Shown one piece after another: positions 9,464 through 17,842 of a stretch of DNA of 64,000 bases. The position numbers were made by a program, and so were the translations under genes. The DNA lies in NCBI GenBank assembly GCA_947496175.1, contig CANMBU010000005.1, positions 61,059 to 125,058 on the forward strand, read 5' to 3'. This DNA comes from an uncultured Roseovarius sp. (GTDB taxonomy: Bacteria > Pseudomonadota > Alphaproteobacteria > Rhodobacterales > Rhodobacteraceae). A model generated the notes under the pieces. The model saw only the letters and a list, made by a program, of their open reading frames with translations, was not told where the DNA came from and made no database searches. The first letter of the stretch is position 1. Every line of letters begins with the position of its first letter.

Positions 9464-10156
9464 ATGCGTTTTGCACTTTTGAATGGTCAACGAGTTGAGG
9501 CGACGCCTGGTGCCTTGGGCAACTGCCCAGGCTGCAATGCCGCCATGCTAGCTCGATGCGGTACCAAGAAGGTCTGGCATTGGGCGCACAAAGGCCGCCG
9601 TCATTGTGATCATTGGTGGGAAAACGAAACCGAGTGGCATCGCGACTGGAAGAACCGGTTTCTCTCCGACTGGCAAGAGGTGCCTGCTCGCGATGAAACT
9701 GGCGAGCTTCATATTGCGGATATCAAAACACCCTATGGCCTTGTGATCGAGTTCCAGCACTCTGCTATCAAGTCGGATGAGGTAAGAAAGCGCACAGATT
9801 TCTACGGTCAAGTGATTTGGATTATCGATGGAACCCGCCGCCCAACTGATCTGACCCAATATGAACGGATGCTGTCAGAAAACTATCCGGAACGGTTCGA
9901 CGGCGTAGATATCTACACCGTCTATTGCGAGGAAACACGGCTTCTCAAAGAATGGGGATCATTGGGCAAGTTTGTCGGATTTGACTTTGGCGGCGAAAAT
10001 CTATGCTTGCTGACAGCCGCACAAGGCAGAAGCCGCTACCTCTTCGACTTCCCAAAGGTGGAGTTCGCTAGGTTGATTAGTGAAGGGATGCCGCTACCAG
10101 TGGTTCAGTTCGCAGAACCCACCCAGCGTCGCTATCGAAGGCGCAGAAGATTCTAA
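9464..10156 (+). CDS. CoiA-like competence/nuclease family protein
   Basis: The gene encodes ~230 residues. An N-terminal CPGC motif and HWAHKG form a putative zinc site. It is followed by ETEWHRDWK, an IADI segment and IEFQHS, which together look like the PD-(D/E)xK-type nuclease core of CoiA-like proteins. The C-terminus is a run of Arg residues, probably nucleic-acid binding. ATG 9464 is preceded by AGG; a GTG at 9455 is possible. It sits 11 nt after the RloC-like ATPase, so the two are likely one operon: an ATPase sensor with a nuclease effector. Function in competence is less likely here because no com genes are near. Confidence 0.65.
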   Translation: MRFALLNGQRVEATPGALGNCPGCNAAMLARCGTKKVWHWAHKGRRHCDHWWENETEWHRDWKNRFLSDWQEVPARDETGELHIADIKTPYGLVIEFQHSAIKSDEVRKRTDFYGQVIWIIDGTRRPTDLTQYERMLSENYPERFDGVDIYTVYCEETRLLKEWGSLGKFVGFDFGGENLCLLTAAQGRSRYLFDFPKVEFARLISEGMPLPVVQFAEPTQRRYRRRRRF

Positions 10157-10292
10157 TAAACTTCAGGCCTCAAACAGTCGTTCTTGGCGGCAACCCTGGT
10201 TTACTAAAATCAACCCTTTGGACATGAAAACAGCCCGTGGTAGATCACCAGCAATATCTTTGCGGTTTTGGAGGGTTTTTCTCATTTGCCCG

Positions 10293-11369
10293 TCATCGTC
10301 GCCCCAACCTTCCAAGCCTAGCCAGTTGCGCCAGCATTTGAGACCCGGCACCAGATGACCCTGTGCTGCCTCCGGAACCGGTCTGCCCCATCCCCTGCCG
10401 CACTGGCATCTGCTGCACACCAAAGAACTGCCGCGCTCTAAGGGCGGCATATTCCGCCCCACTTGCCCCGCCGATCAAGTAGCGGTTGTAGGCTTGTTGG
10501 CTGCCCATTGCGGCACGGGCGAAGCTGTAGCCGCCGCCGAGGCCACCGGAGAGGGCAGGCATCATGATGTTGCCGGAGATTGCGCGGACGATGAATGGCG
10601 TGGCGATGATGAAGCCCTTGGCCATGAGCACCATCATGAAGAAGGGGATGAGTGCGCCGATGTTTGAGGCCCCTTCGGGGTCGCCTAGTTCGCCGATGAG
10701 CGCAGAGGAGACACCTGTGATCGTTGCGAACACGCCTGCGACGACAATGGGGTAAAGCGCAAACGAAACCAGTGCCGACAGCCAGCGTGCAAAATAATCC
10801 TTGGTCACCTCGAATAGGGTCAGGAATATCATGACCGGCGCTATTCCGATCAGAAGTGCAATCATCAAACGCGAGGCCACGAGGATGAAGGCGGCCAGCC
10901 CGCCGAGGATCGAGAGCAATAGGACCCCGACAATGTCGAGCATGGCGCCGGCCATCCAATTCAATTCTGAACCGGCGGCATTCAGGTAGTCCCCCAACTC
11001 CGCGATCAACCGGTCGAACTCTTCCGCGAACGTGCCAGAGGGACCCGGGGTACCGCCACCGACCGAGGCGACAAGCGCACCCGCAATGCTGTCGATGCCC
11101 GCCAGGATAGCGGCGGAAAGCGCGTTGAACTGCACCCAGTTGGTCGCGAATATCCCGATCAGTCCGATCTTGATCGCGAGCCAAAAGGCCGTGCGCCCGT
11201 CCATCGCCTTGTACTGGTAGATCATGTTGAGGAACACGAGGATCACTACAAGTGTTGTTCCCATCACCAGAAGCGTGCCGACTGTTGCCGCGACCGATCC
11301 GAACTGTGTTTCCGCTGCGGTGTCGAGATAGCCCTCGGAGGTTTCAACGAAATAGGTGACAACGCTCAT
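10293..11369 (-). CDS. virB6: Type IV secretion inner-membrane protein VirB6/TrbL
   Basis: The 358-residue polytopic protein has at least six hydrophobic helices between residues ~30 and 270, and the TrbL/VirB6 style Gly/Ala/Met-rich loops. The tail after ~300 is a flexible Gln/Gly/Ser-rich segment. VirB6 is the inner-membrane channel component that contacts substrate DNA during conjugation. It is the last gene of the - strand T4SS operon, 12 nt downstream of a small exported protein. The 136 nt between this gene and the CoiA-like gene on the other strand hold no gene; the two are tail to tail. Confidence 0.85.
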   Translation of the reverse strand: MSVVTYFVETSEGYLDTAAETQFGSVAATVGTLLVMGTTLVVILVFLNMIYQYKAMDGRTAFWLAIKIGLIGIFATNWVQFNALSAAILAGIDSIAGALVASVGGGTPGPSGTFAEEFDRLIAELGDYLNAAGSELNWMAGAMLDIVGVLLLSILGGLAAFILVASRLMIALLIGIAPVMIFLTLFEVTKDYFARWLSALVSFALYPIVVAGVFATITGVSSALIGELGDPEGASNIGALIPFFMMVLMAKGFIIATPFIVRAISGNIMMPALSGGLGGGYSFARAAMGSQQAYNRYLIGGASGAEYAALRARQFFGVQQMPVRQGMGQTGSGGSTGSSGAGSQMLAQLARLGRLGRR

Positions 11370-11381
11370 CGCGGCCCCGCC

Positions 11382-11795
11382 TTACCAATTGCCTGCGGCG
11401 TCGCAGATTGCTTTCGCTGCAGGGCGAGCGGCGTTGGCGCGGCGGTTGTAGGCGTCCGAGGCTCGCAGCATCTCCCATCGTTCGTCGCTCGCGTGGCGCT
11501 CGCGAAACACCGCTTCGGCAGCGTCCCAGGACGGGAACCGGATTTCGCAGGCGCAGCTGACGGTCTCGACAATCCGCTCGAGGTTCTGGGCGCGGTAGAT
11601 GTCTTGAACCAACACGCGCTGATAGGCTTGGCGCAGGGGTATCTCCTGCATCCACACGGGTTCAGCGGGCCGGTCTGGACAGACGTCGAAACTGCGCTCG
11701 AGGGTCGGCACGAGATTGCGCTCAGCGAAGCCGGGTGCCGACGTCAGGCCCAGGACCAGCGCAGTCAGTACGAGGGTACAGTCCGCCTGCTTCAT
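11382..11795 (-). CDS. Small exported Cys-containing protein of the T4SS operon
   Basis: The 137-residue protein has a clear signal peptide (charged start, hydrophobic TLVLTALVLGLTSAPGFA, cleavage after AFA-like site near residue 24). Mature Cys residues at VCPDR, VSCACE and AICDAAG could form disulfides. I do not recognise the family. Its location between virB11 and virB6, with a 4-nt overlap to the DUF4177-like gene, suggests a periplasmic accessory of the conjugation machine, in the position where entry-exclusion proteins are often found. That role is inference only. Confidence 0.6.
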   Translation of the reverse strand: MKQADCTLVLTALVLGLTSAPGFAERNLVPTLERSFDVCPDRPAEPVWMQEIPLRQAYQRVLVQDIYRAQNLERIVETVSCACEIRFPSWDAAEAVFRERHASDERWEMLRASDAYNRRANAARPAAKAICDAAGNW

Positions 11796-11986
11796 GCCGT
11801 GGCTCCGGTGGCTGTGGTTTCACGCTTCAGGAAGACCGTGTGTCCCACATTGGCGAATTCCGAGGAGCTGATTGAAACCACCTCCCAGCCTTTCGCACCT
11901 TTGGCATTCAGGCTGGCCTGCATGTCGGCAATGCTGGTCTTACGAGTCATGGGAAAGGACAGGATATCGTATTCAAATGTCTTCAT
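11792..11986 (-). CDS. DUF4177-like small protein
   Basis: The 64-residue cytosolic protein begins MKTFEYDILSFP and contains the block KGWEVVSI followed by VFLKRE, the pattern of DUF4177 domain proteins. It overlaps virB11 upstream and the exported protein downstream by 4 nt each (ATGA-type junctions), so it is translated with the T4SS operon. The function of DUF4177 is not known. Its insertion inside a vir operon is unusual. Confidence 0.6.
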   Translation of the reverse strand: MKTFEYDILSFPMTRKTSIADMQASLNAKGAKGWEVVSISSSEFANVGHTVFLKRETTATGATA

Positions 11987-12969
11987 GGAGAAGTTCCAAT
12001 CTCAGTTGCGCCTGGGAGGTAGAATTCTGTGATGCCGCGTTTGCTGTCATGGCGGCCGGCCTGGATGATCACGTCGATGGAGTTCTCGATGTACTGGATC
12101 ATGTCGGCATAGGTCATCGGGATTTCGGTCTTGAGTGCTGCGATCGCAAGCCGCTGCACGGCCAGTTGCGGGGTTTCGGCATGAAGCGTGGTCATGGAGC
12201 CGCCATGGCCGGTGTTGATGGCTTCGAGGAAGGTCATGGCCTCCTTACCGCGCACCTCGCCCAGGATGATCCGGTCGGGGCGCATGCGCAGCGTGGCGGT
12301 GAGAAGCACATCGGCGGTCTGGAATTCTGCGTCGCGATTGGCGATGAGGGTCACGGCATTGGGCTGGGTCGGCAGAAGCTCGGCCGCTTCCTCGATGGTG
12401 ACGATGCGTTCCTCGGCCGGCACATGGGCGAGGATCTTGCGTGCGGCCACGGTCTTGCCGGTGGAGGTGCCACCCGAGACGATCATGTTGAGCTTGTTCT
12501 CGACGCAAAATGCCAGCGCATCATCGATCACGCCCGCGGCCACGACGGCGCGCAAGGCACGCTTCTTTTCCACGCGCAGGTCTTCGAGCTTTCGCTCCTT
12601 TCCGTAGAGGAAATCGAGCGCAATGCCCTCGAGTGGCAGGCTTGAGAAGAACCGCAGGCTGATCGACATGGCCGAGAGCACGGCGGGCGGGGTGATGACC
12701 TGTGCGCGGATCGGGCGCCCCTTATAGGTGATCGAGACCGAGACGATGGGGCGGTCCTTGCTCATCGTGGTATTGGCCGAGGAGGCGATCTGGTTGCCGA
12801 GGTCCTTCACTTCGGTCGCGGTCAATGCCCGGTCCAGCTTTCGCATGAAGTGATCGCCCTGGAACTCTCCCCAGCAGCTGCCGTCAGGGTTGATGCAGAT
12901 CTCGATGACATCGTCGCGGGCGGCGGCGTCGATCCTGTCGAGGGAGGTTTCGAGATAGCTCAGCGACAT
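11983..12969 (-). CDS. virB11: Type IV secretion ATPase VirB11
   Basis: The 328-residue protein is a VirB11/TrbB hexameric ATPase. It shows Walker A SGGTSTGKTVAARK (about residue 165), an Asp box around RIVTIEEAAEL, Walker B region RPDRIILGEVRG, and the His box TGHGGSMTTLHA. It powers pilus assembly and DNA transfer at the inner membrane. The start lies 4 nt after the virB10 stop, and the stop overlaps the next gene. The length is the normal size for the family. Confidence 0.93.
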   Translation of the reverse strand: MSLSYLETSLDRIDAAARDDVIEICINPDGSCWGEFQGDHFMRKLDRALTATEVKDLGNQIASSANTTMSKDRPIVSVSITYKGRPIRAQVITPPAVLSAMSISLRFFSSLPLEGIALDFLYGKERKLEDLRVEKKRALRAVVAAGVIDDALAFCVENKLNMIVSGGTSTGKTVAARKILAHVPAEERIVTIEEAAELLPTQPNAVTLIANRDAEFQTADVLLTATLRMRPDRIILGEVRGKEAMTFLEAINTGHGGSMTTLHAETPQLAVQRLAIAALKTEIPMTYADMIQYIENSIDVIIQAGRHDSKRGITEFYLPGATEIGTSP

Positions 12970-12973
12970 GGGC

Positions 12974-14353
12974 TCAGAAGATCTCCAGATCGCGGTCGAC
13001 CATCACCGTCACGCGGGCGCCTTGGTCGACATAGATAACGGGGCCGATGGAGAGGTAGTCTCCAATCACACTGTCCGTGGCATCGGCAAGATCATCGCCC
13101 ACGTCTTCGAGCACTTCCGCGGTGGTCTCGTCCTGTACGTTTGCCGCGGCGGCGCTTGGCGCTGCAGAGATCAGAGAAATCAGCGCTGCCGAGCCGAAGC
13201 GCTCATCAAAGCGCGTGTCGACAAAGCCGGTCACACCGGAGCGACCCAGTTCGTCACCCCCGAAGGAGCTGATCTGGATGGTTTGATTGTCAGGCAGGAT
13301 GATCCTGTCCCAAGCGATGGTGACCCGGCGCTGCGCGATATCAACGCCGGAACGATACCGCCCGATGAGACGGGACCCGCGCGGGATCAGGAGACGAGAG
13401 CCATCGAAACTGAATACGTCCTCGGAGACGACGGCGCGGGTCTGGCCGGGCAGGGAGCTGTCGAGGGCGGTTTCCATGACGGCCTGGATCATCGTGCCCT
13501 GAATGATGGTGTTGGACGGATTGGTAATGACCTCAGCCTGCGTCACCGAAGTGGGCAACGCGCCATTCAGCACGAAATCCGTCACCTCGCCAAAGGTCCG
13601 CTCGGTCAGCGCCGTCTCATTTGCGCCTGATGTGCCGCCAAAGGCGATGGTGGGCGAGGTGATGCGGCGTTCCTGAAACGCACGCTCCTCTGCCGCGCGG
13701 CGTTCAAGTTCCGCGAGCCGCCTTGCTTCCTCCTCGCGGCGCAGCCGTTCTTCTTCCCGCGCACGCAACTCTTCTTCGCTAGGCCCGATGGGTGCCGGAA
13801 GGGGGCGATTGGCCTCGAGCTGCGCGAGTTCAAGGTCCATGCGGAGTTGCTCCAGCTCCAGGTCGCGCGCCGTGAGCTCATCGCGAAACTGCTGTTGCGC
13901 GGCTTCCGACGCGGCCTGAAGCGCCGCGATTTGCGCTGTCAGCGCATCGATGGCGTCGGTGGCAGCCGTGTCTTCCTCGACGACGGGTTCGGGCGCATTG
14001 CGCAACTCTTCGATCTGGGCCTGAAGGGCCGCGAGCTGCGCCAGAAGCTCGGTATTCGGTTCCACCGGGTCTGGTGCGACCAGAACGACTTCGGGCTCCG
14101 GTGGGGGGAGGGTTTCGATGGCGCCGAAGCCGTCGCCTTCGTTTTGGAACACGTCCGGCGTGGCCGTAGGCAGGGCTTCCTCTTCCTCGGGTTGGGATAG
14201 GAGATAGAGCAATGCACCGCCGGCGCCGATCACGAGGACGACGACCAAAGCGAGCAGCGGTGAGCGCCTTGGGGCAGGGGATGGACCTGCGCCTTTGCCT
14301 TGCTCAAGGGCAGCGAGGCGTTTCTCGAGGTCTGCGTTTCCGGTGTCGCTCAT
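12974..14353 (-). CDS. virB10: Type IV secretion core protein VirB10/TrbI
   Basis: The 459-residue protein has one inner-membrane helix at ~35-55 (LALVVVLVIGAGGALLYLL). A long Pro/Glu and coiled-coil periplasmic region (EELRNAPEPV, then Glu/Arg-rich ~170-235) follows. The C-terminal TrbI/VirB10 beta-barrel domain starts near the ITSPTIAFGG segment and includes IPRGSRLIGRY. VirB10 spans both membranes and relays energy to the outer pore. ATG 14353 overlaps the virB9 stop (ATGA) and is preferred over an upstream start. Confidence 0.92.
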   Translation of the reverse strand: MSDTGNADLEKRLAALEQGKGAGPSPAPRRSPLLALVVVLVIGAGGALLYLLSQPEEEEALPTATPDVFQNEGDGFGAIETLPPPEPEVVLVAPDPVEPNTELLAQLAALQAQIEELRNAPEPVVEEDTAATDAIDALTAQIAALQAASEAAQQQFRDELTARDLELEQLRMDLELAQLEANRPLPAPIGPSEEELRAREEERLRREEEARRLAELERRAAEERAFQERRITSPTIAFGGTSGANETALTERTFGEVTDFVLNGALPTSVTQAEVITNPSNTIIQGTMIQAVMETALDSSLPGQTRAVVSEDVFSFDGSRLLIPRGSRLIGRYRSGVDIAQRRVTIAWDRIILPDNQTIQISSFGGDELGRSGVTGFVDTRFDERFGSAALISLISAAPSAAAANVQDETTAEVLEDVGDDLADATDSVIGDYLSIGPVIYVDQGARVTVMVDRDLEIF

Positions 14354-15048
14354 GATCCTACCCCCGCAGGCGGTGTGGCCTCGATACAGACCACCTCTTC
14401 CCCGATCCGCAGCACCCATTGCCTATTCACCCCCGAGACCCGGATCACGCCTTCCTCGGTGGCCTGCGTATTGACCGTCCGTTCGCGGCCATTGGCGTAG
14501 CGAAAGATTGCGGGCACCGGCGCGTTCCGCGGGAATTCGAAATACGTGAAGGTCCCGTCATCCCAGACGCGGGTCGGGGTGAATTCATTGCGCGCGCTGG
14601 CACCGTAGTTGTAGTTCGGCGCTTGGGCCGCGATGGCACGGGTGGGCCGCGCATTATCATCGGGATAGCGGAACTGGACCACGTAGAAGGTCGGGCTGCG
14701 GACCTCCTGGACGTTGAAGTAGTAGCTCCGGCGGTTCGTATAGACTGTCACATTTGTATGGACGCCGCGCGCGACGGGTTTGATCGCGAAGGCCTGGCCA
14801 CCCGGCACGCCGTCGATCTCGAAGCCCTCCGTGTCGCCAGCAATGATCGAGCGGATGCTTTCTCCCTCGCCAAATTCAACGGTGGTCACATGGGTGAGCG
14901 AGACGTTGAGGCGGTAGACCTGGCCCTCCTGATAGGTGGCAAGCCGTACCCGGTTGTCATTGGGGCCACCGCGCGGGATGGCTTCGGCTGCGACCAGTCC
15001 CGGCAGCAAAAGGATAAGGGCAACAACTGCAATTCGTACGAGCAACAA
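14350..15048 (-). CDS. virB9: Type IV secretion core protein VirB9/TrbG
   Basis: The 232-residue periplasmic protein has a signal peptide (residues 1-22, ending LVAAEA). It then has VirB9/CagX/TrbG features: VNLS-like YRLNVSLTHVTTVEF early, the FAIKPVARGVHTNVTVYTN strand pattern and the late FEFPRNAPVPAIF. It forms the outer part of the core complex with VirB7 and VirB10. The gene starts 2 nt after virB8 and overlaps virB10 by 4 nt. Confidence 0.9.
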   Translation of the reverse strand: MLLVRIAVVALILLLPGLVAAEAIPRGGPNDNRVRLATYQEGQVYRLNVSLTHVTTVEFGEGESIRSIIAGDTEGFEIDGVPGGQAFAIKPVARGVHTNVTVYTNRRSYYFNVQEVRSPTFYVVQFRYPDDNARPTRAIAAQAPNYNYGASARNEFTPTRVWDDGTFTYFEFPRNAPVPAIFRYANGRERTVNTQATEEGVIRVSGVNRQWVLRIGEEVVCIEATPPAGVGS

Positions 15049-15050
15049 GA

Positions 15051-15704
15051 TCAGTTCTCCAATCTGTCGGAGCGGATGGAATATTCGAGCACGGTGAATC
15101 CGAAGGGATTGGTCCAGACCTCGTCGATAGAGCGGCGGGTCTCGGGGCGGAACTCGAAGAGAAGCGTGGCGGTGAAGAGGCCTGTCTGGATGCCATTGAT
15201 GGATGTCAGACGCTTGCGCAGGCGCACGGTGGCGCGGTTCGTGCCGATGCGATTGATGCTGAGGATTTCCACGTCGAGCCGGGCATTCGGGCCATAGACC
15301 GTGGGCGGGTAGTTCTCGTTGGCGCTGTTCCAGATCTGGCGCAATCCGCTCTCGGCAGCACTGTCCGAGCGACGCAGGACGCTGCGGATGCGCAGATCAT
15401 TGTCGAGCTGGTTGTAGACTTCGCGGTCGGTCACATAGCGAAAAACTTCTGCCTCAATGATCGCTTGGTTGGCGGTGACCGACGTCGCGCCCACCGAAGC
15501 CTCGGGGAGCGCGAAGCCGGTGGCAGGATCATAAGGCACGACGACGGGGGGCGGATCGACATCGAGGATCGCCACTGCTGCCGCGCTCAGGCAACCGAGG
15601 ATGCCGAAGATGAGCCCGATGAGCCCAAGGCGCTGCCAGAGCCGTTCACGGCGCAGGGCACCATAGATCAGCTCTTCTTCGATGATTTCCTGTTCAGTAG
15701 CCAC
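15051..15704 (-). CDS. virB8: Type IV secretion protein VirB8/TrbF
   Basis: The 217-residue protein has a short cytoplasmic N-terminus, one membrane helix (residues ~27-47, GLIGLIFGILGCLSAAAVAI) and a periplasmic VirB8-type domain with the conserved ASVG..ITANQAIIEAEVFRYV region. The C-terminal part holds TVRLRKRLTS and LLFEFRPE strands. VirB8 nucleates assembly of the inner-membrane complex. It lies between the VirB5-like gene and virB9 with short spacings. Confidence 0.9.
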   Translation of the reverse strand: MATEQEIIEEELIYGALRRERLWQRLGLIGLIFGILGCLSAAAVAILDVDPPPVVVPYDPATGFALPEASVGATSVTANQAIIEAEVFRYVTDREVYNQLDNDLRIRSVLRRSDSAAESGLRQIWNSANENYPPTVYGPNARLDVEILSINRIGTNRATVRLRKRLTSINGIQTGLFTATLLFEFRPETRRSIDEVWTNPFGFTVLEYSIRSDRLEN

Positions 15705-15721
15705 CCCTCATTCCCTCACGA

Positions 15722-16531
15722 TCAGTCAGCCCGCAGGTCCGGCAGGGTGAAATCCATGAAGCGCTGTTCCTCGGCGATGGTGGCGGCATCGATCACGCCG
15801 CCGGTGCCGTCGCCCACCGTCTGCACGGCTTCGAGCTGCCACATGGCGACCAGCGCGATGGCGAGCTCCGCCGTCACGCGCGTGTTAAGATCGACACTTT
15901 CTTTCAGCTCATCCATGTCGTCGATCAGTCCGACGAGGCGGTCCACCCGCTCGAGCGATTGGCCGGCATCCTCGTAGCTGTTTTGCGCTGCTGCTGAAAC
16001 GAGGGCGGCAGTCGTGGCTTGCGTGGCCACGCGGTTGGCCCCGGGATTGCCGCTGGTGGCCATTTCCGAAAGCGTGTCATCGTCAAATCCGAGATCGGCC
16101 AGGACCCGGTCCATCTGGGTTTCGATCTCGCCTGCGCCGGAGCCGGAGAGGCCAGAGAAGTCTCCGGTCTTGATGGCTTCAATGGTGGCGAGGATGTCCC
16201 CGAACTCCTGATCGAGCAGTCCGTTCAGTTCGTCTTCCATTTCTGTACGGATGATTTCCGGCAGTTCAGCAAGACGAGTGAGCGCTTCATATGTTCGTTG
16301 CAGCTCCGCGAGTTGGTCCGTGAGCGTGGCAAGTTGTTCGCGGAGCTGCGTCAGCTGCTCATTTTGCAAGATCTCGTCTTCGATCATCTGCCGCAGCTGC
16401 TGAATGTTTTGCGCGATGTTCTGAGTGTCGACGACAGGCACGCCTTGCGCCATGGCGGGAGTGAGGGTGGCGAAATGCAGGCCAATCCCAAGTGTCGTGG
16501 CCAAGGCCGTTCTCACAAGTAAATCTCTCAT
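15722..16531 (-). CDS. virB5: VirB5/TrbJ-like minor pilin
   Basis: The 269-residue protein has a signal peptide (cleavage near PAMAQ, residue 29) and long Gln/Glu/Leu-rich coiled-coil helices from ~35 to 100. A Gly-rich hinge lies near residue 130 and a helical C-terminus ends in EEQRFMDFTLPDLRAD. The coiled-coil periplasmic form and operon position fit VirB5/TrbJ, the minor pilus-tip subunit. Its N- and C-terminal segments resemble those of the next upstream gene product (16531-17703); the shared pieces are QGVP near the start and xESxxLNTxxxAEL plus FMDFT at the end. Confidence 0.75.
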   Translation of the reverse strand: MRDLLVRTALATTLGIGLHFATLTPAMAQGVPVVDTQNIAQNIQQLRQMIEDEILQNEQLTQLREQLATLTDQLAELQRTYEALTRLAELPEIIRTEMEDELNGLLDQEFGDILATIEAIKTGDFSGLSGSGAGEIETQMDRVLADLGFDDDTLSEMATSGNPGANRVATQATTAALVSAAAQNSYEDAGQSLERVDRLVGLIDDMDELKESVDLNTRVTAELAIALVAMWQLEAVQTVGDGTGGVIDAATIAEEQRFMDFTLPDLRAD

Positions 16532-17703
16532 CAGTCTATCTCCCTGATCGTGAAATCCATGAATGCACTCTCGGCCATACGGGCGCTGGCCTGTGCCAAT
16601 TCTTCGGCGGAAAGGACGCGGGTGCGCGCAACCTGAAGCCGGATGCGGGCGGCGACGAGGCGCACGAGTTCGGCACGGGCATAGGTGTTGAGCGCGATGC
16701 TTTCCTGCACGTCTTCCGTCGTGGAAATCCGCTCTACGATGTCCACAATGCGCAGGGCGGCTTGCCTGATCGCGGCGGGCGAGTTGTTGCCATAAAACGC
16801 CGCACCGTGCCCAGTGATCGAGAGGTTCGCATTGGCGAGAAGCGCCGGATCGATCGTGCCGAGCGCTTCGATTCCGCCGATGCGGCTAAGATAGAGATTA
16901 TAGCGCTCCGGGATGACCTGGACGTAGTGCTGGGTCTCGCGGAAGGGTGGGACGCCGCCATACTCGAACACCCGGCCTGGTCCGGCGTTATAAGCCGCGA
17001 GCGCGTTGATGATATTGCCATCAAAGGTGTTCAGCTGGGTTGCGAGATAACGCGCGCCGCCATGCACCTGCAGGTAAGGGCTGTCATAGTATTCCGGGTT
17101 GATCCCGAGATCGCTGGCGGTGCCCGGCATAATCTGGGTGAGGCCAAAGGCCCCGACGGGCGAGCGCGTGCCGATGGTGAAGCGGCTTTCCTGCCAGATG
17201 AGCGCCTGCAGAAGGGCGCGCCATTGGACCGGCGAGAGACCCGCGCGGCCCACGCCCGCAAACCCGCTCGTCTCCTGCGCGACGCGGATGATGAGTTGCT
17301 CTATGTTTTCTGCCGCATCCCCGAACATCTGTGCGCCGCCCGGGTTGGGATCGATCTCACCCGTGCCATAGACCGCCTCAACGGAGCGGGTCGGATCGCC
17401 GCTGCCACTTTCGAGCCCAGAGACCATGGCCGGCAAGCCCTGACCGCCAAAGCTGGTTTGGGCATCGACGATGCGTTGCAAGGTCTCGAGTTGCTCCCGT
17501 TCGATCTCAGCGATGAGTTCACGCACGGAAAGCTTGTCGGCCTGGACCGCGAGGTCGGCCTCGCGATCGCCGGTCTCGACGATATCGCGCGCGGTCAAGC
17601 CGCTGTCATTGGTCGGCACACCTTGGGACAGGGCGAGACCGGGCAGCAAGCAAAGCGCAAGGATATGGGGCAGGCTAGACTTCAATGTCGCCCTCCGGCG
17701 CAT
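16531..17703 (-). CDS. Lytic transglycosylase with VirB5-like ends
   Basis: The 390-residue exported protein has a signal peptide (to ~LALSQ). It contains a central SLT-type transglycosylase domain (about residues 165-290) with the catalytic Glu in IWQESRF, then GAFGLTQIMPGTASDLG, and [16 protein letters not shown]. The last ~75 residues carry QESIALNTYARAEL and SAFMDFTIREID, which match the VirB5-like protein encoded just downstream. The mature N-terminus QGVPTND also matches. It therefore looks like a VirB5-type protein with an inserted transglycosylase. It would locally open peptidoglycan for the T4SS. It overlaps a small lipoprotein gene by 29 nt. Confidence 0.8.
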   Translation of the reverse strand: MRRRATLKSSLPHILALCLLPGLALSQGVPTNDSGLTARDIVETGDREADLAVQADKLSVRELIAEIEREQLETLQRIVDAQTSFGGQGLPAMVSGLESGSGDPTRSVEAVYGTGEIDPNPGGAQMFGDAAENIEQLIIRVAQETSGFAGVGRAGLSPVQWRALLQALIWQESRFTIGTRSPVGAFGLTQIMPGTASDLGINPEYYDSPYLQVHGGARYLATQLNTFDGNIINALAAYNAGPGRVFEYGGVPPFRETQHYVQVIPERYNLYLSRIGGIEALGTIDPALLANANLSITGHGAAFYGNNSPAAIRQAALRIVDIVERISTTEDVQESIALNTYARAELVRLVAARIRLQVARTRVLSAEELAQASARMAESAFMDFTIREID

Positions 17704-17842
17704 CTAGAGGCGTAAAGGTGCAATCAGGCGCGACAGGTGCCGTGGACGCGAGGAATGTGAAGCAGTTCGCCTGCGGTTCCTGGTACTGGGCGCAGGAGGC
17801 CAAAGCGCCGAGCGCGGCGAGAAACAACAAAATGCGTGTCAT
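17675..17842 (-). CDS. virB7: VirB7-like outer-membrane lipoprotein, 55 aa
   Basis: This short gene encodes 55 residues: a hydrophobic signal MTRILLFLAALGALASC with a good lipobox (LASC), then a short mature part with two more Cys. ATG 17842 overlaps the virB4 stop (ATGA), which supports real, coupled translation. VirB7 is a small lipoprotein that anchors VirB9 in the outer membrane, and size, lipobox and operon place all agree. No longer sequence motif can be checked in a protein this short. Confidence 0.75.
   Translation of the reverse strand: MTRILLFLAALGALASCAQYQEPQANCFTFLASTAPVAPDCTFTPLDAPEGDIEV

Noticed and set aside
11872..12645. + strand open frame opposite virB11
   Set aside because: It is antisense to a certain gene, with His/Gly-rich low-quality composition.
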